Positions 1 through 6,943 of a stretch of 37,689 bases of DNA are shown here, piece by piece. Position 1 is the stretch's first letter; every line of letters begins with the position of its first letter. The notes below the pieces were generated by a model, which was not told the DNA's origin, ran no database searches, and was given only the letters and a program-made list of their open reading frames with translations. The position numbers and the translations under genes were made by a program. Source of the stretch: an uncultured Gemmiger sp. (GTDB lineage: Bacteria > Bacillota > Clostridia > Oscillospirales > Ruminococcaceae); assembly GCA_947629015.1 (NCBI GenBank), contig CANRCB010000019.1, positions 1 to 37,689 on the forward strand, given 5' to 3'.

Positions 1-72
1 CAAGGCAAACGGCAGGCTCCGGTGCACAGGTGCTTAGGGTATGTTTGCAGTCTCTTTACCGCCGGCACGGGC
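1..72 (+). ncRNA. ffs: Probable 3' end of a large (Bacillus-type) SRP RNA, 5' part outside the window
   Basis: The stretch holds GCTTAGGGTA at about 32-41 and GCCGGCACGG at 61-70. From memory these match the 3' part of the B. subtilis scRNA, where GCUUAGGGUA is followed after a short gap by GUGCACGG, the strand that closes the Alu-domain helix with the 5' end. The 5' strand and the GGAAGGAAGCAGC hairpin would lie upstream of base 1, so the pairing cannot be verified here. The RNA would be the scaffold of the signal recognition particle. No ORF with family character covers this stretch. A covariance-model search is needed to confirm; the 3' boundary is approximate. Confidence 0.45.
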
Positions 73-88
73 TGTTCGAATCCCTTGT

Positions 89-136
89 CCCAATGGGAGC
101 GCCCCCCGACTTTAGTCGGGGGGCGCTCCCATTGGG
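89..136. terminator. Perfect 22-bp inverted repeat between SRP RNA and tRNA-Gln
   Basis: Arms 89-110 and 115-136 are perfectly complementary around a 4-nt TTTA loop. Neither side has a clear U-tract, so it is not a canonical rho-independent terminator, but its place between convergent RNA genes suggests an end-of-transcript structure for both. The right arm overlaps the first bases of the tRNA-Gln 3' acceptor strand, which is unusual. Confidence 0.5.
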
Positions 137-203
137 CCGGCGGGATTCGAACCCACGGGTGACGGAGTCAAAGTCCGTTGCCTTACCACTTGGCGACGGC
201 CCA
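132..203 (-). tRNA. tRNA-Gln (anticodon TTG)
   Basis: The minus strand folds as a cloverleaf: acceptor TGGGCCG pairs with CGGCCCA, the D-arm contains AGTGGTAAGGC, the anticodon loop is CTTTGAC (anticodon TTG, reading CAA/CAG), and the T-loop is TTCGAAT. The discriminator is A (complement of base 132) and CCA is not encoded. It lies downstream of a terminator that follows tRNA-His and has no obvious promoter of its own, so it may depend on read-through. Confidence 0.95.
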
Positions 204-243
204 GCATATTTGCCGCGCCAAAACCGGCGGGCGGGCATATTTT

Positions 244-278
244 TGAAAAAAGACCGCGCAGCCGGAACTGGCGGTCTT
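244..278 (-). terminator. Rho-independent terminator after tRNA-His
   Basis: On the minus strand, stem AAGACCGC (278-271) pairs with GCGGTCTT (257-250) around a 13-nt loop and is followed by a T-rich tract. It lies between tRNA-His and tRNA-Gln, so it probably ends the Arg-His transcript or makes tRNA-Gln expression partial. Confidence 0.75.
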
Positions 279-280
279 GG

Positions 281-358
281 TGGGGTGCCTGGTGGGATTC
301 GAACCCGCGGCCTCCAGAGCCACAATCTGGCGCGCTAACCAACTGCGCCACAGGCACC
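281..358 (-). tRNA. tRNA-His (anticodon GTG), CCA encoded
   Basis: The minus-strand cloverleaf has acceptor GGTGCCTG pairing with CAGGCACC, including the extra G(-1):C73 pair typical of tRNA-His. The anticodon loop is ATTGTGG (anticodon GTG) and the T-loop is TTCGAAT. The 3' CCA is encoded at 283-281, unlike in the flanking tRNAs. Six bases separate it from tRNA-Arg, so the two are presumably one transcript. Confidence 0.96.
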
Positions 359-364
359 ATAACA

Positions 365-438
365 CGCGCCCGAAGGGACTCGAACCCCCGGCCCACTGCT
401 TAGAAGGCAGTTGCTCTATCCGGCTGAGCTACGGGCGC
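365..438 (-). tRNA. tRNA-Arg (anticodon TCT)
   Basis: The minus-strand cloverleaf has acceptor GCGCCCG with CGGGCGC, D-arm AGCTCAGCCGGATAGAGC, anticodon loop CTTCTAA (anticodon TCT, reading AGA/AGG), T-loop TTCGAGT and discriminator G. CCA is not encoded. It is the first gene of the cluster, about 30 nt downstream of a strong promoter. Confidence 0.96.
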
Positions 439-470
439 ACAAATCCCCCGCGGGGCACGCTGCACGAAAG

Positions 471-499
471 ATACTACCATATCCCGGCGCCCTTGTCAA
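471..499 (-). promoter_or_regulatory. Promoter of the tRNA cluster
   Basis: On the minus strand TTGACA (499-494), a 17-nt spacer and TAGTAT (476-471) form a near-consensus sigma-A promoter about 33 nt upstream of the tRNA-Arg 5' end. Confidence 0.8.
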
Positions 500-556
500 G
501 ACGCGCCGCGGGAAAAAATCCCCCGGGGCGGCCCGGGCCGCGCAGTACGCCGCCCC

Positions 557-585
557 TTGCGCAAACGCGGAAAATGGTGTATGCT
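557..585 (+). promoter_or_regulatory. Putative promoter of the DUF1508 gene
   Basis: TTGCGC (557-562), a 17-nt spacer and TATGCT (580-585), 38 nt upstream of the start codon at 624. The spacing is ideal and the hexamers are moderate. Confidence 0.5.
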
Positions 586-623
586 GGATATACTGGAATT
601 TTATTACGTCAGGAGGTATCCCC

Positions 624-998
624 ATGGGCAAATTTGTCATCAACACCACCGCGACAGGCTTCACCTTCCACCTCAAGGCCGCCAACGGCGAGACCATCGC
701 CACCTCGGAGGTCTACACCACCCTGTCCGCCTGCGAAAACGGCATCGAAAGCGTGCGGAAAAACGCCCCCATCGCCCTCGTTGAGGACCAGACCAAAGAA
801 GGTTTTGAAAAACTTTCCAACCCCAAGTTTGAGATCTATGCCGACAAAGCCGGGGAACTCCGCTTCCGCCTCAAGGCCGCCAACGGCCAGAAGATCGCCG
901 CCAGCGAGGGCTACAAGTCCATGGCCAGCTGCAAAAACGGCATCGAGAGCGTGAAGAAGAACGCGCCCGACGCCCCGGTGGAGAAAGCCGAGGGCTGA
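624..998 (+). CDS. YegP-like DUF1508 protein with two repeats
   Basis: This 124-residue protein consists of two tandem DUF1508 (YegP) units. The first (about residues 2-50) begins GKFVINTTATGFTFHLKAAN and the second (about 66-115) begins PKFEIYADKAGELRFRLKAA. Each carries the family features: beta-strand, LKAANG turn, then a Cys-x-(N/K)GIESV(R/K)KNAP helix. The biochemical role of the family is not established. The ATG at 624 has AGGAGG 8 nt upstream; in-frame codons further upstream have no ribosome site. A good promoter precedes it and coaD follows after 36 nt, so the two may be co-transcribed. There is no signal peptide, so it is presumably cytoplasmic. Confidence 0.9.
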   Translation: MGKFVINTTATGFTFHLKAANGETIATSEVYTTLSACENGIESVRKNAPIALVEDQTKEGFEKLSNPKFEIYADKAGELRFRLKAANGQKIAASEGYKSMASCKNGIESVKKNAPDAPVEKAEG

Positions 999-1034
999 AC
1001 CGCCGCCCCATCCTTGCAGAAAGCAGGTCCTGTT

Positions 1035-1523
1035 ATGCGCATCGCCATGTATCCCGGCAGCTTTGACCCCGTCACCAACGGGCACATGGACATCGTCAAG
1101 CGCGCCGCCCGTATGTATGACAGGCTCATCGTGGCAGTGCTCAACAACAAGGCCAAAACGCCGCTGTTCACGATGGAAGAGCGCCTTGCCCTGCTGCGGC
1201 AGAGCTGCGCGCAGCTGGAAAACGTCGAGGTCGCGGCGTTCGAAGGGCTGACGGTGGATTTTGCCCGCCAGAAGGGCGCCACCGTGATGGTGCGCGGCCT
1301 GCGCGCCGTGACGGATTTTGAAAACGAGATCCAGCTCGCCCACACCAACCACGCGCTGCTGCCCGGCATCGAGACGGTGTTCCTGGCCACCAGCATCCGG
1401 TGGAGTTACCTGTCCAGCACCACCGTGCGGGAGGCCGCGCACTATGGGGCCGATGTCTCCAAGTTCGTGCCGGCGGGCGTGGCCGACGCCCTTGCCGCCA
1501 AGCGGGAGGCGGGCGCGCTCTAA
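1035..1523 (+). CDS. coaD: Phosphopantetheine adenylyltransferase
   Basis: CoaD transfers AMP from ATP to 4'-phosphopantetheine, giving dephospho-CoA, the penultimate step of coenzyme A synthesis in the cytoplasm. The protein has 162 residues, the usual length. The nucleotidyltransferase signature is complete: N-terminal YPGSFDPVTNGHMDI with the T/HxGH-type motif (NGH, about residues 15-17), RGLRAVTDFENE in the middle, and the C-terminal ISSTxVR-type motif, here LSSTTVREAA. The ATG at 1035 aligns with the usual start of the family. The ribosome site is weak (AGAAAGCAGG upstream). It follows the DUF1508 gene by 36 nt on the same strand. Nothing is odd in the catalytic motifs. Confidence 0.97.
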   Translation: MRIAMYPGSFDPVTNGHMDIVKRAARMYDRLIVAVLNNKAKTPLFTMEERLALLRQSCAQLENVEVAAFEGLTVDFARQKGATVMVRGLRAVTDFENEIQLAHTNHALLPGIETVFLATSIRWSYLSSTTVREAAHYGADVSKFVPAGVADALAAKREAGAL

Positions 1524-1549
1524 AGCGCCCTGCCCCAAAAACCGCAAAA

Positions 1550-1578
1550 AGCCGCGCCGTGCATCGCACGGCGCGGTT
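1550..1578. terminator. GC-rich hairpin after coaD
   Basis: A 12-bp stem (1551-1562 with 1566-1577, loop ATC) lies 27 nt after the coaD stop. A-rich bases lie on its left, so the U-tract would be on the minus-strand transcript; on the plus side only TTCAG follows. It may be bidirectional or serve as part of the adjoining repeat element. The same arrangement (hairpin, then CAGCGTRTCAAAAA) recurs at 10708-10752. Confidence 0.5.
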
Positions 1579-1582
1579 CAGC

Positions 1583-1738
1583 GTGTCAAAAAGCGATCGC
1601 CGCTTTATGGAAGTGTGTAGGGCGGGCTCTTGAGCCCGCCGAAAAACGTTGCCGAGGCGGCAAGAGGGGCGCGGCGGGGGCAGGCCCCCGCCCTACAAAT
1701 CTACCCATGAAAGCGCTTTTTTTGACACACGGAAGGTT
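1583..1738. repeat. MITE/REP-like element with nested inverted repeats
   Basis: The outer ends are inverted copies: GTGTCAAAAAGCG starting at 1583, against the complement of CGCTTTTTTTGACAC ending at 1738, with further similarity inwards (CTTTATGG against CTTTCATGG). Inside are GTAGGGCGGG at about 1617 and its inverse CCCGCCCTAC ending at 1696, plus the small palindrome GGCGGGCTCTTGAGCCCGCC. No ORF of interest is inside. The rest of the 1524-1826 gap holds the flanking hairpin and a terminator for the next gene. Related GTAGGG-type elements lie near 10743 and 29503. Confidence 0.7.
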
Positions 1739-1772
1739 GCCGCCTTTGGGGCGGCAGCCCTGTTTTTTTGGC

Positions 1773-1803
1773 AAAAGCCCCGCCGCACCGCGCGCGGCAG
1801 GGG
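1773..1803 (-). terminator. Probable terminator of the DUF3737 gene
   Basis: On the minus strand CCCCTGCCGC pairs with GCGGCGGGG (one bulge) and is followed by CTTTTG. It lies 24 nt past the stop codon of the minus-strand gene ending at 1827. Confidence 0.5.
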
Positions 1804-1826
1804 AGTGGTGCAAGGGGGCAGCCCCG

Positions 1827-2687
1827 TCAGGCGGGCTTTTCCCCGCCGCGCACAAGGACTTCGCCTGTGCATTCCATGACAGCGTCCCCCATGATGACCT
1901 CGCCCACGCTGTCCGCCGTGATGCGCCCGGTGCGCGGGTTTTTGACGGAATCGATGTGCCCACGCACGTCGGCCTGTACGTCGGAATATTCAAACGCAAG
2001 GTCGCAGTTTTCCATCTCGCAGTCGATCAGGGTCAGGTTTTTGCAGTAGCACAGCGGCTGCGTGCCGGAGATCTTGCAGCGGATGAGCGTCAGCCCGTCG
2101 GAGAACCAGCCCAGGTACTCGCCCTTGACCACACTGTCGCGCACCGTCACGTTTTTGCTGTGCCAGAAAGCGTCCTTGGTGTCCAGCTCCGAGGCATCGA
2201 CCGCCAGCCCCTCCACATACTGGAAGGAATATTTGCCCCGCATCCGCACGCGGTCAAGGCGGATGTCGCGGCTGTCCAAAAACAGGTATTCGCTCGTGAT
2301 GTCGACATCCTGCAATGTGATGCCGCTGGATTTCCACCCGAACTCCGGCGAGACGATGTCACAGCCGGCGATGCGGATGTCCTCACATTCCCGCACGGCC
2401 TTGATGCCGTGCAGCCGGCTGCCCGTGATGGTGCCGCGGCGGCTGTACCACAAAGCGGCGCGGGTCAGCTCGTCCATGTCCGAGCCGTCAAGGGTGAACC
2501 CGTCCACGTGCCACAGCGGGTACCGCAGCGAGAAGCGGCACCCCGCCACGCGGATATCGCGGGCTTCCTTCAAGGCCGATTCCCCGTCCGCGGGGCCGGC
2601 GAACACGCACGCCTCCACATCGGCGTTTTGCAGGTGGTAGAGTGCGCGCTCCTCGTCAAACTGCCGGTTTTCGATCTTTGTCCTCAT
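1827..2687 (-). CDS. DUF3737 family protein (right-handed beta-helix type)
   Basis: This 286-residue protein is recognised as DUF3737 by its length, its N-terminal ENRQFDEERALYHL segment and its repeated short strands with 'C-x-(I/F/M)' steps (for example IRIAGCDIVSPEFGWKSSGI, LTLIRCKISGTQPLCYCKNL, LTLIDCEMENCDLAFEYSDV). The whole chain is a succession of about 20-residue rungs, suggesting a parallel beta-helix. No function is established for the family. There is no signal peptide, so it is probably cytoplasmic. The ATG at 2687 has AAGGAGG about 10 nt upstream; the longer reading frame upstream is low-complexity and spans the promoter. It is a single-gene unit with its own promoter (2714-2742) and terminator. 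The last codons form a GGCGGG/CCCGCC hairpin around the stop. Confidence 0.87.
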   Translation of the reverse strand: MRTKIENRQFDEERALYHLQNADVEACVFAGPADGESALKEARDIRVAGCRFSLRYPLWHVDGFTLDGSDMDELTRAALWYSRRGTITGSRLHGIKAVRECEDIRIAGCDIVSPEFGWKSSGITLQDVDITSEYLFLDSRDIRLDRVRMRGKYSFQYVEGLAVDASELDTKDAFWHSKNVTVRDSVVKGEYLGWFSDGLTLIRCKISGTQPLCYCKNLTLIDCEMENCDLAFEYSDVQADVRGHIDSVKNPRTGRITADSVGEVIMGDAVMECTGEVLVRGGEKPA

Positions 2688-2713
2688 GTGCAGGAGCCTC
2701 CTTACGACAGGTA

Positions 2714-2742
2714 AGTATACAACAACGCTCCCAGGAAAGCAA
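2714..2742 (-). promoter_or_regulatory. Promoter of the DUF3737 gene
   Basis: On the minus strand TTGCTT (2742-2737), a 17-nt spacer and TATACT (2719-2714), 27 nt from the start codon. Confidence 0.65.
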
Positions 2743-2839
2743 ACCCCGGTTCGATTTTTTTGCCCGCCGGGCGGGCACCGCCGCCCGCCAAGCGGCAGCC
2801 CCTTTGCGGGAAAACGGCGCAAAAACGCGCAAAATATGG

Positions 2840-2868
2840 TTGACTTTTCCCCCGCGGTGTGCTAGCAT
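2840..2868 (+). promoter_or_regulatory. Promoter of the ECF S-component gene
   Basis: TTGACT (2840-2845), a 17-nt spacer and TAGCAT (2863-2868), followed by a 60-nt leader without a recognisable riboswitch. Confidence 0.65.
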
Positions 2869-2928
2869 AATGCCGGCCGCGTACCCTGCGCCGGCCGCCG
2901 CACCGCCGGAACAAAAAGGAGGCAAACC

Positions 2929-3495
2929 ATGCGTACCTATACAAAAAAACTGACCCTGAGCGCCATGTTCCTTGCCATCGGCGTCGTGCTGCCGTTCCTC
3001 ACGGGGCAGCTGCGTTCCGTCGGCAATATGCTGCTGCCCATGCACATCCCGGTGTTTTTGTGCGGGCTCATCTGCGGCTGGCAGTACGGGGCCGCGGTCG
3101 GCTTTGTGCTGCCGCTGCTGCGCTCCGTCGCGTTCGGTATGCCGCCGCTGTACCCCAACGCTGCGGCCATGGCCGTTGAGCTGCTCACCTACGGCGCGGT
3201 GGCGGGCTTTTTGTACGCCCGTTCGCGCTGGCAGTGCGTGGTGGCCCTGTACCGCTGCCTGCTCGCCGCCATGGTGGCGGGGCGCGTGGTGTGGGGCATC
3301 GCCGAGGTGCTGCTGCTCGGCCTGGGCGGCAACGCCTTTACCTGGCAGGCGTTTTTGGCCGGCGCGCTGCTCAATGCCATCCCCGGCATCGTCCTGCAGC
3401 TCATCCTCATCCCGGCCGTGATGGTCGCGCTGCACCGCACGGGGCTCGTCCGCTTCCGGCGGGAGGAGCGCCGCCCGTGTTCCCGTTCCGTCTGA
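2929..3495 (+). CDS. ECF transporter S component (substrate unknown)
   Basis: This is a 188-residue integral membrane protein with about six hydrophobic segments and an N-terminal TKKLTLSAMFLAIGVVLPF typical of ECF S components, the substrate-binding membrane subunit of energy-coupling-factor vitamin importers. The LLPMHIPVFLCGLICGW segment and the LPLLRSVAFGMPPLYPNA loop are seen in S components of unassigned or pantothenate/thiamine-like type. No EcfA or EcfT gene is near, which is normal because group II S components share one ECF module. The ATG at 2929 has AAGGAGG 7 nt upstream. The leader is too short for a riboswitch, so the substrate cannot be inferred. A MATE gene follows after 43 nt. 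Confidence 0.88.
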   Translation: MRTYTKKLTLSAMFLAIGVVLPFLTGQLRSVGNMLLPMHIPVFLCGLICGWQYGAAVGFVLPLLRSVAFGMPPLYPNAAAMAVELLTYGAVAGFLYARSRWQCVVALYRCLLAAMVAGRVVWGIAEVLLLGLGGNAFTWQAFLAGALLNAIPGIVLQLILIPAVMVALHRTGLVRFRREERRPCSRSV

Positions 3496-3538
3496 CCGTG
3501 ACCCTGCCGCATACCCAAAAGGAGACTGTACCCCCGCA

Positions 3539-4936
3539 ATGGACCGCCATCTGTTTACCGTGCACCACCACCCGCACCCGCCAAAGGTCGATATGACCGC
3601 CGGCCCCATCGTGTCGGCCGTTTTCCTGTTCGCGCTGCCCATCGTTTTGGGCGATATCCTGCAACAGCTGTATACCACCGTCGATACCCTTGTCATCGGC
3701 CGCTTCTGCGAGACGACGGCCCTCGCCGCGGTGGGCACCAGTTCCCAGCCGGTCGAGGTCGTTTTGTGCCTGTTTCTGGGCATCGGCAAGGGCGTGTCCA
3801 TCCTGGTCAGCCAATGTGCGGGCGCCAGGGACGAGGCGCGCGTGCGCTCGCTCTGCCGCACCTCCATCACCTTCGTCTATCTGTGCGGCATCCCGGTGGG
3901 CATCGTCGGCATCCTGTGCGCGCCGGCCATCCTGCATTTTATGGAGGTCCCGCCCGATACCTTCGCGCAGGCCCTTACCTATACCCGCATCGTGTTCTGC
4001 GGCACGCTGGGCAACGTCGGCTACAACATGAACGCCGGCATCCTGCGCGGCATGGGGGACAGCCGCGCCTCGCTGTGGTTCCTCGTCGTCTCCTGTGTGA
4101 CCAACGTCGTGCTGGACCTCGCGCTCGTGGCGGGGGCGGGCATGGGCGTGGGCGGGGTGGCGCTGGCCACCGCCGCCGCCATGATGCTTTCGTGGGGCAT
4201 CAGCATCGTGTACATCCGCCGGCGCTTCCCGGAATTGGGGTTCACCTTCCTGCCGCGGCGCTGCCCGGGGCGGGAACTCGAAAAGATCGTTGCCCTCGGG
4301 CTGCCCATCGGCATCAATTCCTCGCTGTATTCCTTCGGCCACCTCGCCATGCAGACCTTCATCAACGCCCAGGGGGCGGTGTTCATGGCGGCAACCTCGG
4401 TGGGCGGCCGCGTCACCGGGTTGACCAACGTGGCGCTCAACGCGCTGTCCTCGGCCGCCACCACCTTTTCGGGGCAGAACTACGGCGCGGGGGATCTTGC
4501 CCGCCTGCGCCGCGGGGCGCTGCGCATCCCGCTTGCCTCCGGCGCCGTCACGCTGGGCTGCGGCCTTGTTTTGATCGGCCTGCGTATGCCCATCCTGCGC
4601 CTGTTCAACAGCGACCCCGCCGTGCTCTATTATGCCGAGCGTTACGTCCTGCTTTTGCTGCTCTTCCAGTGGGTGTACGCCGTTTTCAACGGGATGACCT
4701 GCTATGTGAACGGCGTGGGCATGGTGCGGTACACCACGGTGGTCAACCTGCTCATGCTGTGGGCGGTGCGCATCCCGGCGGCCGCCGTCATCGCCCGCTG
4801 CTTTGACGGCACATGGGTCATGGCGGGGGTCCCGATCTCGTTCTGCTTCGGCCTTGCGTGCATGGCCGGGTATTATCTTTTGTCCCCGGCGTGGAAAAAG
4901 CTGCTGCGCGGGCCCGCCGCCAACGCGGCGGTGTAG
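3539..4936 (+). CDS. MATE family multidrug/metabolite exporter
   Basis: This 465-residue protein has about twelve membrane segments in two halves, the MATE fold: first-half LPIVLGDILQQLYTTVDTLV, IGRFCETTALAAVGTS, and second-half LGLPIGINSSLYSFGHLAMQ and AATTFSGQNYGAGDLARLR (the conserved GQNxGA motif). MATE proteins export cationic compounds using Na+ or H+. The cytoplasmic N-terminus is histidine-rich (HHHPHPPKVD), which is a little unusual. The ATG at 3539 follows GGAGA at a reasonable distance. It is probably in an operon with the ECF S gene before it and gpsA after it (41-nt gap). The substrate is unknown. Confidence 0.93.
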   Translation: MDRHLFTVHHHPHPPKVDMTAGPIVSAVFLFALPIVLGDILQQLYTTVDTLVIGRFCETTALAAVGTSSQPVEVVLCLFLGIGKGVSILVSQCAGARDEARVRSLCRTSITFVYLCGIPVGIVGILCAPAILHFMEVPPDTFAQALTYTRIVFCGTLGNVGYNMNAGILRGMGDSRASLWFLVVSCVTNVVLDLALVAGAGMGVGGVALATAAAMMLSWGISIVYIRRRFPELGFTFLPRRCPGRELEKIVALGLPIGINSSLYSFGHLAMQTFINAQGAVFMAATSVGGRVTGLTNVALNALSSAATTFSGQNYGAGDLARLRRGALRIPLASGAVTLGCGLVLIGLRMPILRLFNSDPAVLYYAERYVLLLLLFQWVYAVFNGMTCYVNGVGMVRYTTVVNLLMLWAVRIPAAAVIARCFDGTWVMAGVPISFCFGLACMAGYYLLSPAWKKLLRGPAANAAV

Positions 4937-4977
4937 CGCGCCCGGCATACCTTTTGGACTGGAAGGAGGTCCTGGCC

Positions 4978-5973
4978 TTGACCGTTACCGTACTCGGCGC
5001 CGGCACATGGGGCGCGGCGCTGGCCCGCCTGCTGGCGGTGGGCGGGCACGCCGTCACGCTGTGGAGCGCGCTCCCGCAGGAGCTTGCGGCCCTGAACGCC
5101 ACCCATGCCCACCCCAACCTGCCCGGCATGGCCCTGCCGCAAAGCATCGCCTTCCAGCCGGACCTGGCGGCCGCCTGCCGCGGGGCGGGCATGGCGGTGT
5201 TCGCGGTGCCGTCGGTGTTCGTGCGCGGCACCGCCCGCGCCGCCGCGCCGCACCTGGGCGCCGGCACGCTGCTGGTCGATGTGGCCAAGGGCGTGGAGGA
5301 TACGACCCTGCTCACCATGGCCGAAGTCATTGAGCAGGAGCTTGCCGCCGCGGGCCGCGGCGGCACGGTGGCGGCCCTCTCGGGGCCGACCCATGCCGAG
5401 GAGGTCGCGCGGGACCTGCCCACCGCCATCGTGGTGGGCTGCGCCGATGCCGCGCTGGCCGGCGCGGTGCAGCAGGCGTTCAACGGCCCCAATTTCCGCG
5501 TATATACCAACGCCGACCGCCGCGGCGTGGAGCTGGGCGGCGCCGTCAAAAACGTGCTGGCGCTGGCTGTGGGCATGGCGCGCGGCCTTGGCTACGGCGA
5601 CAACGCGCAGGCCGCCCTGATCACCCGCGGCAACGCCGAGCTCACCCGCCTGGGCCTTGCCATGGGCTGCCAGCCGGCCACCTTCGCGGGGCTTTCCGGC
5701 ATGGGGGATCTGATCGTGACCTGCACCAGCCTGCACAGCCGCAACCTGCGCGCCGGCATCCTGATGGGCCAGGGCAGGACCGCTGCGCAGGCCAAACAGG
5801 AGGTGGGGCAGGTGGTCGAGGGCATCAACGCCCTGCCCGCCGCGCTGCGCCTTGCGCAGACTTACGGCGTCGAGATGCCCATCGTGCAGGCGGTGGGCGC
5901 CATCCTGGACGGCCGCCTGACCGCCACTGCGGCCGTGGCCGCCCTGATGGGGCGGGATCTCAAGCCGGAATAA
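4978..5973 (+). CDS. gpsA: NAD(P)-dependent glycerol-3-phosphate dehydrogenase
   Basis: GpsA reduces dihydroxyacetone phosphate to sn-glycerol 3-phosphate, the backbone of phospholipids, in the cytoplasm. The protein has 331 residues, the family length. It shows the N-terminal Rossmann motif VLGAGTWGAALARLL, the AKGVE segment with the conserved lysine, the LSGPTHAEEVAR motif, the ELGGAVKNVLALAVGMARGL active-site helix and the SGMGDLIVTCTS signature. The start is TTG at 4978: AAGGAGG lies 8 nt upstream and the Rossmann fold begins at residue 3, while upstream in-frame codons belong to the MATE gene region. It would feed the PlsY-like and glycolipid genes further on. The sugar O-acetyltransferase gene follows after 23 nt. 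Confidence 0.96.
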   Translation: MTVTVLGAGTWGAALARLLAVGGHAVTLWSALPQELAALNATHAHPNLPGMALPQSIAFQPDLAAACRGAGMAVFAVPSVFVRGTARAAAPHLGAGTLLVDVAKGVEDTTLLTMAEVIEQELAAAGRGGTVAALSGPTHAEEVARDLPTAIVVGCADAALAGAVQQAFNGPNFRVYTNADRRGVELGGAVKNVLALAVGMARGLGYGDNAQAALITRGNAELTRLGLAMGCQPATFAGLSGMGDLIVTCTSLHSRNLRAGILMGQGRTAAQAKQEVGQVVEGINALPAALRLAQTYGVEMPIVQAVGAILDGRLTATAAVAALMGRDLKPE

Positions 5974-5996
5974 CAAGCACGGAAAGGGCGGTTTGT

Positions 5997-6605
5997 ATGG
6001 ACCAGAAGGAACGTATGCTCCGGGGCCTGCCGTACAGAGCGTGGCAGGACGGCCTGGAGGCGGAGCGCGAGGCCTGCAAGGCCAAGGTATACGCCCTCAA
6101 TACGCTGCCGCCGGAACAGCGCGGGCGCATCCCGGAGCTGTTGCGGGCCCTGTTTGGCAAGGCCGGCAAAAACATCTGGCTGGAGCCGCCCTTCCACTGT
6201 GACTACGGCTGGAACATCGAGGTGGGGGACAATTTCTTCGCCAACTACAACCTGACCATCCTCGATGTGTGCAAGGTGACCATCGGGGACAATGTGCAGA
6301 TCGCGCCCAACGTCTCGCTGTACGCCGCGGGGCACCCCGTGCACCCGGCAAGCCGCAATTCCGGCTATGAGTACGGCGCCCCCATCACCATCGGCAGCAA
6401 TGTCTGGCTGGGCGGCAGCACCGTCGTTTTGCCGGGCGTGGCCATCGGCGAGGGCACCGTCATCGGCGCGGGCAGCGTCGTCACAAAGGATATCCCCGCC
6501 GGCTGCATCGCCGCCGGCAACCCCTGCCGCGTGCTGCGCACCATCACCGAGGCGGACCGCCCCTTCTATTTCAAGGACCGCCCCTTCGACGTGGCGGATT
6601 ATTGA
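5997..6605 (+). CDS. Sugar O-acetyltransferase, maltose/galactoside acetyltransferase type
   Basis: This 202-residue protein has the Maa/LacA architecture: an N-terminal helical cap (KERMLRGLPYRAW, EREACKAKVYALNTL) followed by a left-handed beta-helix of hexapeptide repeats (IEVGDNFFANYNLTILDVCK, VTIGDNVQIAPNVSLY, ITIGSNVWLGGSTVVLPGVA). The catalytic histidine is in YAAGHPVHP and the CoA-binding end is GAGSVVTKDIPAGCIAAGNP. The family acetylates sugars with acetyl-CoA in the cytoplasm; the physiological substrate is generally uncertain. The ATG at 5997 has AAAGGGCGG upstream. It is likely the last gene of the unit from 2929, because a strong promoter follows immediately. Confidence 0.93.
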   Translation: MDQKERMLRGLPYRAWQDGLEAEREACKAKVYALNTLPPEQRGRIPELLRALFGKAGKNIWLEPPFHCDYGWNIEVGDNFFANYNLTILDVCKVTIGDNVQIAPNVSLYAAGHPVHPASRNSGYEYGAPITIGSNVWLGGSTVVLPGVAIGEGTVIGAGSVVTKDIPAGCIAAGNPCRVLRTITEADRPFYFKDRPFDVADY

Positions 6606-6615
6606 GCACCCCCGC

Positions 6616-6645
6616 TTGACAAACCACCGCGCGCACCGGTATAAT
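6616..6645 (+). promoter_or_regulatory. Consensus promoter of the cobalamin-riboswitch transcript
   Basis: TTGACA (6616-6621), an 18-nt spacer and TATAAT (6640-6645): both hexamers match the sigma-A consensus perfectly, the strongest promoter in the window. High constitutive initiation suits control by the riboswitch downstream. Confidence 0.85.
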
Positions 6646-6654
6646 AAAGCAGCG

Positions 6655-6806
6655 CCGGAGCCGGCGCACCGGTAAAAACAGGATACTTTCTTCCAAGGGC
6701 AGGCAACTTGCCAGAGAAGCCGGGTGAAAATCCCGCACGGTCCCGCCACTGTGACGGCGCCCCACGGCGCCCAAGCCAGGTCGCTGGGCCTGCCCTGTAC
6801 AACGGC
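6655..6806 (+). promoter_or_regulatory. Cobalamin (AdoCbl-type) riboswitch aptamer
   Basis: The leader carries the conserved cobalamin-riboswitch core in order: the CAGGCAACTTGCC paired element, GAGAAGCCGGGTGAAAATCC, CGGTCCCGCCACTGTGACGG with the GCCACTG box at 6745-6751, and the B12-box-like AAGCCAGGTCGCTGGGCCTG at 6773-6792. The closing helix pairs AGGGCAGGC near 6696 with GCCTGCCCT near 6788. It binds a cobalamin and lowers expression of the downstream gene when B12 is plentiful. The start and end are approximate. Confidence 0.93.
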
Positions 6807-6876
6807 CACGAGTGATGGCGCTGTGCGTTTGGATGTGCTGTACCGCCTTTGCGGCGGTGCGGCCCTCTTTGCGTTA

Positions 6877-6911
6877 CACCCTTCCGCGGCTGTGGAAGGG
6901 TGCTTTGTTTT
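6877..6911 (+). terminator. Riboswitch expression platform: intrinsic terminator
   Basis: CACCCTTCC (6877-6885) pairs perfectly with GGAAGGGTG (6894-6902) and is followed by CTTTGTTTT. It lies between the aptamer and the start codon at 6944, so the switch probably works by transcription attenuation. Confidence 0.85.
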
Positions 6912-6943
6912 GCCCATTCTGCAAAAAAGAAGGAGATGCCCCC

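Noticed and set aside
60-92. Possible third tRNA 3' half on the plus strand (GGGCTGTTCGAATCCC)
   Set aside because: The T-stem does not pair beyond one or two bases and no matching 5' acceptor strand exists; the SRP RNA reading fits better.
30-338. Short ORFs across the tRNA cluster
   Set aside because: They run through tRNA genes and the terminator, with no ribosome site.
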